From NCBI GenBank assembly GCA_014649155.1, contig BMSM01000013.1, forward strand, positions 117,089 to 181,088: a stretch of 64,000 nucleotides of DNA, in the 5' to 3' direction. The notes below the pieces were generated by a model. The model was not told the origin of the DNA, ran no database searches, and saw only the letters and a list, made by a program, of their open reading frames with translations. The position numbers and the translations under genes are program-made. Shown here piece after piece: positions 24,356 to 32,849 of this stretch. How positions within the stretch are numbered: the stretch's first letter is position 1; each line of letters starts with the position of its first letter. Origin of the DNA: Streptomyces griseoviridis (GTDB lineage: Bacteria; Actinomycetota; Actinomycetes; Streptomycetales; Streptomycetaceae).

Positions 24356-25127
24356 GACGACACTGCCCCGGGCGGGCGCGGGTTTCCCGCCGCGCACGCG
24401 GTTCGCCGTGCCGGGCCGGATCGCCGTGGACGAGCAGGTCGCGGCCCGCTGGCAGACCGCGACGCTGACCGAGATCCGCCCGGAGACGCCGCGCGCGGCC
24501 ACCTTCCGCCTCGCCGTGCCCGGCTGGGCGGGGCACCTGCCCGGCCAGCACCTGCTGCTCCGGCTGACCGCCGAGGACGGGTACACGGCCCAGCGTCACT
24601 ACTCCCTGGCCTCCGCGCCCGACGGCTCCGGGCACATCGAGCTGACCCTGGACCGGGTCGCGGACGGCGAGGTGTCCGGCTGGTTCCACACGGTGGCCCG
24701 GCCCGGCGACCGGGTGGAGGTGCGGGGGCCGCTGAGCGGTTTCTTCGCCTGGCCGGGCGACCGGCCCGCGCTGCTGGTCGGCGCCGGTTCCGGCGTCGTA
24801 CCGCTGATGTCGATGGTCCGGTACCACCGGGCGCGGGGCCTGTCGGTGCCGCTGCGCCTGGTGGTGTCGGCGCGCGGCCCCGAGGACCTGCTGTACGCGC
24901 GGGAGTACGGCGCGGAGACGACGCGGGTGTTCACCCGGAACGCCCCGGCGGGGACCCCGGTGGGCCGGCTGTCGGCCGCGCACCTGGCGCCGCTGCTGGC
25001 CGAGCGTCCGCCCGGCGGCTGGGAGGCGTACGTGTGCGGGTCCAACTCCTTCGCCGAGCACGCCACGCGGCTGCTGGTGGCGGCCGGGCAGCCCGTCGAC
25101 CGCATCAGGGTGGAGCGCTTCGGCTGA
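24348..25127 (+). CDS. ferredoxin-NAD(P)+ reductase-like flavoprotein
   Basis: The 259-residue protein begins at GTG 24348. 'GQHLLLRLTAEDG', 'RHYSLASAPDGSGHIELTLD' with the FAD RxYS motif, 'LLVGAGSGVVPLMSMVRY' for NAD(P)H and 'WEAYVCGSNSFAEHATRLL' are the FNR blocks. The plant-type 2Fe-2S domain present in some relatives is missing. It probably passes electrons from NAD(P)H to the molybdoenzyme encoded just upstream. Confidence 0.85.
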   Translation: MTETTLPRAGAGFPPRTRFAVPGRIAVDEQVAARWQTATLTEIRPETPRAATFRLAVPGWAGHLPGQHLLLRLTAEDGYTAQRHYSLASAPDGSGHIELTLDRVADGEVSGWFHTVARPGDRVEVRGPLSGFFAWPGDRPALLVGAGSGVVPLMSMVRYHRARGLSVPLRLVVSARGPEDLLYAREYGAETTRVFTRNAPAGTPVGRLSAAHLAPLLAERPPGGWEAYVCGSNSFAEHATRLLVAAGQPVDRIRVERFG

Positions 25128-25223
25128 TCACGCCCCCGGGTCGCTGCGGTCTGCCGGTCGCGTCGTCCGAGGGGCGGCCATGATGGTGCCGGACAGCGGC
25201 GACCGCGACGAAGGCGGCGTGAC

Positions 25224-25529
25224 ATGGCGTATGGCCACATCGGTTCGTTGAAGGCCCGGCCCGGCAAGCGCGCCGACGTGGTCGCGATCCCGCTCTCCGG
25301 AGCGGGCGGTCTCCGCGAACTCGGCTGTGGCAGCTGCGTGGTGGGCCCGGCCGTCGGCGACCCGGACACGATCGTGGTCACGGAGGTCCGGGAATCGAAG
25401 GACCACCACGACGCGTCCCCGCGGTCGCCCGAGGCCAGGGAAGCGATCGCTGCCGCCATGCCCATGCTCACCGGCGAGTTCACCGGTCGCGAACTGGTGG
25501 TGGCCGGCGGTCTCGGCGCCGGCGACTGA
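25224..25529 (+). CDS. putative quinol monooxygenase (ABM domain)
   Basis: The 101-residue protein has 'MAYGHIGSLKARPGKRADVV', 'DTIVVTEVRESKDHHDASPR' and 'PMLTGEFTGRELVVAGGLG', the usual pattern of small dimeric ABM-fold monooxygenases in streptomycetes. It stands alone. Confidence 0.75.
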   Translation: MAYGHIGSLKARPGKRADVVAIPLSGAGGLRELGCGSCVVGPAVGDPDTIVVTEVRESKDHHDASPRSPEAREAIAAAMPMLTGEFTGRELVVAGGLGAGD

Positions 25530-26648
25530 CGATCACCGGTCGGAGCCGGCGGGAGACGGCTGCGCCGTGGGGGGGGGCGGCCTGGAAAGGTGAGGACGCC
25601 GCCGGCTCCGTACGCGGGGAGACGGCGGGCCGGCGGGCGTTCGGGGCCGGACGGTCAGGCCGACGCCAGTCCCGCGCTGTGGCTGGAGAACAGCGGGGTG
25701 GCTGGAGAACGGCGGGCAGTACGTCGTGCCGTCCGGGACGTCGGTGGCCGCCTCGCTCCGGGAGCGCGCGTGGGCGGCTTGGATCCCGGCCCGGTCGTCT
25801 TGTGGGCTGCCCGGCCGGGCCGACGCGCCGGGACCCGCGCGCCGCACCCGTGCCGGAGCGGGTGTGGCGATCCGGTACAGCAGCGTGTGCGCCGCCACGG
25901 GGGGGCACGATCTGGCATGCGAGGGCCGGGGTCGTCCTGGGGCTGTCGGTCCCCGGCGCCCGGCCGCACGGAGTCGTCGTCGACAGCACCGAGGACACCG
26001 GCGTCTTCCGCTTCACGGCGGTGACCGGCGCCCCCGACCGGGCCGCCCTGCGGCTGTGCTTCACCACGGCCGGTGAGACCGGTCCGGAGTGCTTCCCGCA
26101 CGACGGCCCGGGACGTGACGGGGGCGGCTCCGTCACCCGCCGTGTTTCCGCGACGGCGTCGGGCCTACCGGAACCGGGAGTGTCGTGGTCCGCGTGGTCC
26201 GCGCCGCCCGGGGGGGCGCACGACCGAGAGAGTTCCGCCGTCCCCGTCCCCGCCGCCGCGTCCGGTGGCCGGGCGAGCGAAGCGGCGCAGCCCGGCACTG
26301 GGCGCGTCCGCGTCCCGGGTCGTGTGTTCCGCTGCCGCCGCCACCGGTCGCGCGGTCCCTCCCGCCGGGGAGCGCGTGCCAGGCGTCGCGGGACGGCCCG
26401 GGCCGCGCGGACCCGGCCCGGGCCCCGGCGGTCTCCTCCCCGCCGGGCCGGGCACCTGGGCGGCGGCGCGGAGGGCCGCCCCGGCCGTCATGGCCCGGAC
26501 GGAGCGGTGAGCGGGATCGGCCGGACGGGGTACCAGACCTGTGCGGGCACGCGTGCGCGTGCGTGAGGTGGAGGGACCGGCGGTCCGGTGGCCGGAGGCG
26601 CGGTCCGCCGTGCGGCCCTTCGGCCGGGGCGACGGCGAGGAGGACGAG
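25530..26648. other. 1.1-kb gene-poor stretch, possibly a decayed secreted-protein gene
   Basis: No frame has convincing coding character throughout. In frame 2 at 25919-26110 a run reads RAGVVLGLSVPGARPHGVVV then DSTEDTGVFRFTAVTG and ends near 'LRLCFTTAGETGP', which is protein-like but has no start. Runs of G (nine at about 25569-25577) invite frameshifts. I treat it as non-coding or relic. Confidence 0.4.
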
Positions 26649-27233
26649 ATGCGAACCCGGGTGCGCGGCTGGCGCTGGCGGCGCAGTCCGCTGCGGCGCC
26701 GGTCGGACGTGATCGAGGCGTGGACGGTCCTGGCCGTGGCCGTCCTGCTGCTGCTGGGCGCCCCCGCGCTGGGCTCGGCCGCCGGATGGTGGGCGCACGG
26801 CCAGGCACAGGCGGTGGCCGCCGAGCAGCGGGCCGAACGCCGGCAGGTCCGCGCCGAGGTGGTCGGCACGACCCCCGACGCGCTGCCGTCGGTGCAGTCC
26901 GGCGGGCAGCACTCGTACCGGACGACGGTGCGCTGGTCGGAGCCCGGTGAGGCGCCCCGGACGACGACGGCGCGGCTGCCGGCCCGGACCCGGCACGGCG
27001 AGACGGTCACGGTCTGGGTGGACGCGCGGGGGCGGAACGTGCCGCCGCCGGCCGACGCCGCCACGATCTGGCGGCACGCCGCCACCATGGGCGCGTGCGC
27101 CACGGCCGGGTCGGCGGCCCTGATCCTGCTGGGGCACTGTGCGGTGCGCCGGGCGGCCCTGCGGCGCCGGATGGCCGAGTGGGACGCCGCCTGGGCCCTC
27201 ACCGAGCCGCAGTGGACCCGGCGCAACGCCTGA
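26649..27233 (+). CDS. Rv1733c-like membrane protein
   Basis: The 194-residue protein starts at ATG 26649 behind GAGGAGGA. It opens with 'WRWRRSPLRRRSDVIEAWTV', a membrane helix 'LAVAVLLLLGAPALGSAAGW', then an extracytoplasmic domain with 'PGEAPRTTTARLPA' and 'GETVTVWVDARG', and a second helix 'GACATAGSAALILLGHCAV'. This is the layout of the mycobacterial Rv1733c family, of unknown biochemical role, which is duplicated widely in actinobacteria. Confidence 0.75.
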   Translation: MRTRVRGWRWRRSPLRRRSDVIEAWTVLAVAVLLLLGAPALGSAAGWWAHGQAQAVAAEQRAERRQVRAEVVGTTPDALPSVQSGGQHSYRTTVRWSEPGEAPRTTTARLPARTRHGETVTVWVDARGRNVPPPADAATIWRHAATMGACATAGSAALILLGHCAVRRAALRRRMAEWDAAWALTEPQWTRRNA

Positions 27234-27552
27234 CCACCGGCCGGCGTGGCGTCGACACGCACCGCCGAACCGCCGGTATGCGTCGCCACCCCGTGACGCC
27301 CTGATCAGCCACCCCTCCGGGCGCACCGTGCCGCCCGGTCACCCGATCATCTCGGCCGTCGGGCATCCCGCCCGCCCGAGCCGTCGGCGCGCGTGGAACG
27401 CCCTGACCAGCGTTGTTCCCGCCCGGCGATCGATCGGCGCGGGGGTGCCCGCAGGAGAGCCGGACGGGGATCTGGCGAGTCCTCCGATCACTCGCGTACG
27501 GTGTGATCATCCGGACGGTCCGGCGCCCTCCCTCACCCGAAGGCGGTCCTCG
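27234..27552. promoter_or_regulatory. 319-bp gap with a spaced palindrome before the esterase gene
   Basis: GATCAC (27486-27491) and GTGATC (27503-27508) form an inverted repeat with an 11-bp spacer, about 45 bp before ATG 27553. It is a candidate operator. Nothing else is recognised in the gap. Confidence 0.4.
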
Positions 27553-28521
27553 ATGCCCCTGTTCGACCTTCCGCTCGACGAACTCCGCGACTACCGCAGC
27601 GCGTCTGCCGAGCCGGAGGACTTCGACGCGTTCTGGAGCAAGACGCTCCAGGAGTCCCGCGAGCACGACCTCGACGCCCGTTTCGAGCCGGTCGACACGG
27701 GGCTGACCACGGTACGGACGTACGACGTGACGTTCGCCGGGTTCGGCGGCCACCCGGTGAAGGGCTGGCTGACCGTGCCCGCCGGCGCCGACGCGCCGCT
27801 GCCGCTGATCGTCGAGTACATCGGCTACGGCGGGGGGCGCGGCCTGCCGCACGAGCACCTGCTGTGGGCCTCCACCGGCCGCGCGCACTTCGTGATGGAC
27901 ACCCGCGGCCAGGGCAGCGGCTGGGGCGGCGGGGGCGGTACGGCCGACCCGGTCGGCGGCGCCCCCGCCTACCCGGGATTCATGACCCGGGGCATCGACG
28001 CTCCGGAGAACTACTACTACCGCCGGGTCTTCACGGACGCGGTCCGCGCCGTCGAGGCGGCCCGCTCGCACCCGCTGACCGACGCCGCGCGCACCGTCGC
28101 CATCGGCGGCAGCCAGGGCGGCGGCATCACCCTCGCCGTCGGCGGCCTGGTCCCGGACCTGACCGCGGTCGCGCCCGACGTGCCGTTCCTGTGCGACTTC
28201 CCCCGCGCGACCACGCTCACCGACCGGCACCCGTACCGGGAGATCGGCCTCTACCTGAAGACGCACCGGGGCCGCGCCGACGAGGTCCGGCGGACCCTGT
28301 CCTACTTCGACGGCGTGCACTTCGCCGCCCGCGGCCGGGCCCCCGCGCTGTTCTCGGCCGCCCTGGAGGACCTCACCTGCCCGCCCTCGACGGTCTTCGC
28401 GGCCTTCAACGCCTGGGCGCACGAGGACAAGGACATAGAGGTGTACGAGTTCAACGACCACGAGGGCGGCGGCCCCTACCAGGAGGCCGCCAAGGCGCGC
28501 TGGCTCGCCGGGCGGCTCTGA
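27553..28521 (+). CDS. CE7-family acetyl xylan esterase / cephalosporin C deacetylase
   Basis: The 322-residue cytoplasmic enzyme has 'LPLDELRDYRSASAEPEDFD', 'HPVKGWLTVPAG', 'LLWASTGRAHFVMDTRGQGS', the nucleophile serine in 'VAIGGSQGGGITLAVGG', the acid in 'AALEDLTCPPSTVFAAFNAW' and the histidine in 'FNDHEGGGPYQ'. These are the CE7 signatures (RGQ, GxSQG, HE). It removes acetyl groups from short xylo-oligosaccharides and similar esters. Confidence 0.92.
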   Translation: MPLFDLPLDELRDYRSASAEPEDFDAFWSKTLQESREHDLDARFEPVDTGLTTVRTYDVTFAGFGGHPVKGWLTVPAGADAPLPLIVEYIGYGGGRGLPHEHLLWASTGRAHFVMDTRGQGSGWGGGGGTADPVGGAPAYPGFMTRGIDAPENYYYRRVFTDAVRAVEAARSHPLTDAARTVAIGGSQGGGITLAVGGLVPDLTAVAPDVPFLCDFPRATTLTDRHPYREIGLYLKTHRGRADEVRRTLSYFDGVHFAARGRAPALFSAALEDLTCPPSTVFAAFNAWAHEDKDIEVYEFNDHEGGGPYQEAAKARWLAGRL

Positions 28522-28533
28522 CGCACCCCGTCC

Positions 28534-29247
28534 TCAGGGCCGGCGGGCGGTGACCAGCCGGGCGCGCGGAGCGCCGTCGGGCCGCCGCCCGAACTCCGGC
28601 AGCGGGCTCAGCTCCACCGCGAAGCCGGCCCCCGCCAGCGCACGGCGTACGGCGGCCAGGCGGAACGTCCGGTAGTACATGACGAACGGCGGCCACCACA
28701 GGGCGTTGCGCACCCGCATGGCCGCGTCGAAGCCGAGCAGCGCCCAGTACGCCCGCGAGCCGGGGCGGGGCGGTGCCGCGAGCGGGAAGGCGAACCGGCC
28801 GCCCGGCCGCAGCACCGTGTACACCCCCGCGAAGAGGCCGGGCAGTTCCCGGGGGAGGAAGTGCCCGAACGCCCCGAAGCTCACCACCAGGTCGAAGGCG
28901 GCCGTGAACGGCAGCGCGCGGGCGTCGGCGCGGACCAGGGAGACGGCAGGCCCGGCGGCCCGCCGCGCCCGCGCGAGCATGCCCGCGCTGAAGTCGACGC
29001 CCGTGACGCTCCCCTGGCACAGGCGGGTCAGCACGTCCAGGCCCGCACCGGTGCCGCAGCACAGGTCGAGGCCGGCGTCGAACGGCCCGAGCGGCGCGAG
29101 CGCCGAGGCGACGGCGTCCAGGACGCGGTCCGGGGTCCGGTAGGGGGTGCGGTCGAACTTCGGGGCGAGCAGGTCATAGCCGCGCTCGACGGACGACAGC
29201 GCCTGTACGGCGAGTTCGCGCGGGGTGGGCGCCTCGGGGCGGGACAT
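28534..29247 (-). CDS. class I SAM-dependent methyltransferase
   Basis: The 237-residue protein has motif I 'AGLDLCCGTGAGLDVLTRL', 'VTGVDFSAGMLARARRAAG', 'RADARALPFTAAFDLVVSFG' and 'VLRPGGRFAFPL'. ATG 29247 gives the family start; the frame is open further upstream but without conservation. Substrate unknown. It faces the rho-like gene. Confidence 0.82.
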   Translation of the reverse strand: MSRPEAPTPRELAVQALSSVERGYDLLAPKFDRTPYRTPDRVLDAVASALAPLGPFDAGLDLCCGTGAGLDVLTRLCQGSVTGVDFSAGMLARARRAAGPAVSLVRADARALPFTAAFDLVVSFGAFGHFLPRELPGLFAGVYTVLRPGGRFAFPLAAPPRPGSRAYWALLGFDAAMRVRNALWWPPFVMYYRTFRLAAVRRALAGAGFAVELSPLPEFGRRPDGAPRARLVTARRP

Positions 29248-29598
29248 CCGGTCAGCGTAGCGGTGCGCGGACGCCGCCCGGCCCGGAACAAACCCCGGTG
29301 CGCCGGCGTACCTCCCGCCGACGGACCGCTCCCCTGTTCCACCACCGCCACCCTGTGCTACGGTGCGGTGAGCACATGCGTACGCCCCCTTCTCTTTCCG
29401 GGGCGCCGGTGCGGTTCTTCTCCCCCTTCGCCGAAAGGCCCGCCCTTCCCGGTCGGTCCACCGGCTTTCCCACACCGCCTCGCTCTCGCCGAGGTGCTGT
29501 TCCCGCCGTCCGCGGGCGCGTCAGCGACGCCCCTGCCCGTACGGCCTCCCCCTCCCCCGCGCTTCGTCGCCCGCCGTCCGTGAAAGGACCCCTCCCTC
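29248..29598 (+). promoter_or_regulatory. divergent promoter region and long C-rich leader of the rho paralogue
   Basis: TACGGT at 29359-29364 is a possible -10 box, giving an untranslated leader of about 230 nt. From 29377 to 29598 the sense strand is full of C and T (runs such as CCTCCCCCTCCCCCGC) and poor in A, as expected of a Rho-utilisation (rut) region. GAAAGGA at 29582-29588 is the ribosome site. Confidence 0.5.
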
Positions 29599-30738
29599 AT
29601 GACCACCACACTCGAACACCCTCCCGTACGGCAGGCCCCGGCCGAGACCGTCACCGGCGTCCTCGACCTCGACGCGAGCGGCAAGGGGCACCTGCGCACC
29701 GCGGGGCTGCTGCCCACCGCCGCCGACCTCCAGGTCTCCCCCGCCCTCGTCCGCCGGCACGGCCTGCGCAAGGGCGACCTGGTCGAAGGCGTACGGGGCG
29801 ACCGGGGCGTCCTGGCCGACGTCGTCCGGGTCAACGGGCGCGCCCCGGAGCGGCCGGCCGCGCGGCGGCACTTCGCCGATCTGACGCCGCTCCACCCGCA
29901 CCAGCGGCTGCGCCTGGACCACCCGGCGGCCGGGCTCGCCGGACGGGTCACCGACCTGATCGCCCCGGTCGGCAAGGGACAGCGCGGGCTGATCGTGGCC
30001 CCGCCGAAGACCGGCAAGACCGTCCTCATCCAGCAGCTGGCCGCCGCCGTGGCCGGCAACCACCCCGAGTGCCGGCTGATGGTCGTCCTCCTCGACGAGC
30101 GGCCCGAGGAGGTCACCGACATGCGGCGCTCGGTGCGCGGCGAGGTGTACGCCTCGACCTTCGACCGGACGCCCAAGCAGCACATCGCCCTGGCCGAGCT
30201 GGTGATCGAACGGGCCAAGCGGCTCGTCGAGGCCGGTGAGGACGTCGTGATCCTCCTCGACTCCCTCACCCGGCTGTGCCGGGCGCACAACAACGCCGCG
30301 GGGCCCGGCGGACGCACCCTCAGCGGCGGCGTCGACGCGGGCTCGCTCATCGGCCCCAAGCGGTTCTTCGGCGCCGCCCGGCAGGCCGAGGAGGGCGGTT
30401 CGCTCACCGTCCTCGCCACCGCGCTGGTGGAGACGGGCTCCCGGGCCGACGAGTTCTTCTTCGAGGAGCTCAAGAGCACCGGCAACATGGAGCTGCGGCT
30501 GAGCCGCGAACCGGCCTCCCGCCGCCTCTTCCCGGCCGTCGACATCGACGCCTCCGGCACCCGGCGCGAGGAACTCCTGCTCACCCCGGCCGAGTCGGCG
30601 GCCGTGACCGGACTGCGGCGGGCCCTGCGCGGCAGGGAGGGGCAGGGCGGTCTGGAGACCCTGCTGGCGCATCTGCGCGAGACACCGGACAACGCGGCCT
30701 TCCTGCGCCGCGTCCGCCCCACCCTGCCCACCGGCTGA
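29599..30738 (+). CDS. short Rho transcription-termination factor paralogue
   Basis: The 379-residue protein aligns over the whole of E. coli-type Rho (419 aa) except the first 50 or so residues. It has a short OB-fold ('QVSPALVRRHGLRKGDLVEG'), Walker A 'VAPPKTGKT' at 133-141, 'VVLLDERPEEVTDMRR', Walker B 'DVVILLDSLTRLCRAHN', and the Q/R-loop 'GGVDAGSLIGPKRFFGAAR'. The primary-site motif, GFGFLR in E. coli, is GKGHLR (28-33), so both stacking phenylalanines are gone. Main streptomycete Rho has a long N-terminal extension, so this is a second copy. It acts as a hexameric RNA helicase if functional. Confidence 0.88.
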   Translation: MTTTLEHPPVRQAPAETVTGVLDLDASGKGHLRTAGLLPTAADLQVSPALVRRHGLRKGDLVEGVRGDRGVLADVVRVNGRAPERPAARRHFADLTPLHPHQRLRLDHPAAGLAGRVTDLIAPVGKGQRGLIVAPPKTGKTVLIQQLAAAVAGNHPECRLMVVLLDERPEEVTDMRRSVRGEVYASTFDRTPKQHIALAELVIERAKRLVEAGEDVVILLDSLTRLCRAHNNAAGPGGRTLSGGVDAGSLIGPKRFFGAARQAEEGGSLTVLATALVETGSRADEFFFEELKSTGNMELRLSREPASRRLFPAVDIDASGTRREELLLTPAESAAVTGLRRALRGREGQGGLETLLAHLRETPDNAAFLRRVRPTLPTG

Positions 30739-30801
30739 CGGACCGGCGTCACCGGCCGAACGCTACGGCGGCCGACGGCCACGGGCGACGGACCACACGG
30801 C

Positions 30802-30879
30802 CCGCCGACGGGCACCGCTGACGACTTGGCCGACGGGCCGCCGACAGGCACCGCTGACGACCTGGCCGACGGGCCGCCG
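30802..30879. repeat. 36-bp tandem repeat, two copies plus 6 bp
   Basis: The units 30802-30837 and 30838-30873 differ at two bases, and CCGCCG of a third copy follows. Both begin CCGCCGAC and end GGCCGACGGG. It lies just before the DD-carboxypeptidase gene. Confidence 0.8.
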
Positions 30880-30978
30880 GGGGCACACGCGGCGGCACCG
30901 TGCGGCATCCGGGTGCTCGGTCGCGCCGCCCGGCCCTGGCAGCGTGGCGCCGGGCGGACCCGTTCCTACGTTTGCGGT

Positions 30979-32166
30979 ATGACTATCAGATTTCCATCCC
31001 GGCTGGTTCTGTCCGGCTGCGCGCTGTGCGCGACGGGGCTGCTCGCCCTCGCGCCGGCCGCGGCGGCGGTCCGCACCCGGCCGCCGGACCCCGGCCCGGC
31101 GCACGGCGCGCGGGCGGTGGCACCGCAGCCCGGCCTCCTGTACCGCTCCGGCACCCAGGTCCGGCCGCACCCCGGCGCACCCGGCCTCCCCGCGGTCTCC
31201 GCCCTGTCCTGGGTGGTGGCCGACGCCGGCAGCGGGCGGGTGCTGGCCGCGCACGACGCGCACCGCAGACTGCCGCCCGCCAGCACCCTGAAGACGCTGT
31301 TCGCGCTCACGGTGCTGCCCGTGCTCCCGGGCGGCGTACGCCACGAGGTGCGGCCCGAGGAACTCGCGCAGGTCGGCCCCGGCAGCAGCCTGGTCGGGGT
31401 CGTCGAGGGCCACAGCTACCGGGTCACCGACCTGTGGAACGGGGTCTTCCTCAACTCCGGCAACGACGCCGTGCACGTCCTGGCGGCGCTCAGCGGCGGC
31501 TGGCGCGAGACGACCGCCCGGATGCAGGCCAAGGCCCGCGCCCTCGGCGCCCACGACACGCAGGTGCGGTCGCCGGACGGCTACGACGCGCCGGGCCAGG
31601 TGTCGTCCGCCTTCGACCTGGCGGTGTTCGGCCGGGCGGGGCTGCGCAACCCGGACTTCGCGCGGTACTGCGCCCGCGCCGTGGCCCGCTTCCCCGGCGA
31701 CGGCGGCGGCACCTACCCCATCGAGAACACCAACCGGCTGCTGACCGGCGCCGACGGGGTGGCCGCGTACCCGGGGCTGGTCGGTGTCAAGAACGGGTAC
31801 ACCAGCGGCGCCGGGCACACGCTCGTCGCCGCCGCCCGGCGGGACGGCCGCACCCTGGTGGTGACGGTGATGAACCCTCAGGACGGCGGCGCCTTCGCCG
31901 TGTACGAGGAGGCCCGCTCGCTGCTGGACTGGGGGTTCGCCTCGGCCGGCCGGGTCGATCCGGTGGGCTCGCTGGAGGCCCCGCGGGGGCGGTCGCGGCC
32001 AGGTCCGCCGCCGTCGGCGGACCCGGTCGCGCGGCCGGTGGCGGAGCCCGCCGGGGACGAGCCGGGCTGGGCGGCGACCGGGGCGGTCGCGGGCGCGGCC
32101 GGGCTCGGCGCGGGGGCCGTGGTGCTGGCGCTGCGGCGGATGGCGGGCCGCCCGGACGAGGGGTGA
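30979..32166 (+). CDS. D-alanyl-D-alanine carboxypeptidase (low-molecular-mass PBP, S11)
   Basis: The 395-residue protein has a signal peptide, then the penicillin-binding motifs: SxxK 'STLK' at 102-105, SxN 'SGN' at 160-162, and KTG as 'KNG' in 'LVGVKNGYTSGAGHTLV'. It trims the last D-Ala of peptidoglycan stem peptides outside the membrane. A Pro-rich linker and a C-terminal helix 'GAVAGAAGLGAGAVVLAL' followed by RR anchor it. KNG in place of KTG is seen in some actinobacterial members. No good ribosome site precedes ATG 30979. Confidence 0.88.
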   Translation: MTIRFPSRLVLSGCALCATGLLALAPAAAAVRTRPPDPGPAHGARAVAPQPGLLYRSGTQVRPHPGAPGLPAVSALSWVVADAGSGRVLAAHDAHRRLPPASTLKTLFALTVLPVLPGGVRHEVRPEELAQVGPGSSLVGVVEGHSYRVTDLWNGVFLNSGNDAVHVLAALSGGWRETTARMQAKARALGAHDTQVRSPDGYDAPGQVSSAFDLAVFGRAGLRNPDFARYCARAVARFPGDGGGTYPIENTNRLLTGADGVAAYPGLVGVKNGYTSGAGHTLVAAARRDGRTLVVTVMNPQDGGAFAVYEEARSLLDWGFASAGRVDPVGSLEAPRGRSRPGPPPSADPVARPVAEPAGDEPGWAATGAVAGAAGLGAGAVVLALRRMAGRPDEG

Positions 32167-32199
32167 CCGGCCGGCAGCGCCAGCAGCAGGCCGAGGGTG

Positions 32200-32605
32200 A
32201 TCCGCACCGATGCCGGCGTCGGCCATGGCGCCCTGGGCGAGGTAGCTGTGGACGTCCCGGCTGAACAGCGGCGGGGCGAGCAGCGGCGGCACCGACCACA
32301 CCGCGAGGACGAGCAGCAGGGTGCGCGGCGGTTCGGGCCGCGCACCAGACGGCCCAGCCGGGCCCAGGCCGCGATCAGCAGGACGATGCCGCCGTACACG
32401 GCGACCACGCCGAGGGCGGCGCGGCCGGAGCCGGGACGAGCAGGTCCCGCACGGGCAGGGCACCGGCCGTCCCGCCGCCGGCCGCGAGGACGGCGGTACC
32501 GGCCAGGCCGAGCAGCAGACAGCGACGCAGGCCGGCGGGGAGGAGCAGGGGCAGCGCGCGGGCAGCCTGCCCGGGCCGGGTGGCCGGGAGTCGACACGCC
32601 GTTTC
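32200..32605 (-). pseudogene. remnant of an MptB-like polyprenol-phosphomannose mannosyltransferase
   Basis: On the minus strand sense runs through three frames: LRRCLLLGLAGTAVLAAGGG then TAGALPVRDLL; next LGVVAVYGGIVLLIAAWARL then GRLVRGPN; next LLLVLAVWSVPPLLAPPLFS then RDVHSYLAQGAMADAGI. The last block is the conserved 'PPLFSRDVYSYLAQG' of MptB-type GT-C mannosyltransferases. Two frameshifts (near 32420 and 32330) and loss of everything after about residue 170 show it is dead; it ends against the tail of the carboxypeptidase gene. Confidence 0.65.
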
Positions 32606-32640
32606 CCGCCCGGGAGACGGCGCGGCACCGCCGCGTGCTT

Positions 32641-32715
32641 CCGGGTGGCACCATGTGCTCCCGGCTGGCGCCATGTCCTCCCGGGTGGCGCCATGTGTTC
32701 CCGGGTGCCGCAGGG
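32641..32715. repeat. 20-bp minisatellite, three copies plus a partial
   Basis: Units 32641-32660, 32661-32680 and 32681-32700 follow the pattern CCGGGTGGCRCCATGTGYTC with few differences, and 32701-32707 begins a fourth. The core TGGCGCCA is itself a palindrome. Confidence 0.9.
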
Positions 32716-32849
32716 GCACCGGGCGCGGTACCGCGGGGGTGGGGCCAGCCCCACCCCGGCAGCCCCACCCCCGCCCGGGGGCGGGCGCCTCCCGGGTCCG
32801 GGGGCCACCGTCATTCTTTTCCCCCGCGACCGTTCACATACTGAAGCAC

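Noticed and set aside
25590..26566. Several overlapping frames of 80-295 codons in the gene-poor stretch
   Set aside because: None has a start with a ribosome site and a steady coding pattern; sense seems broken by G runs.
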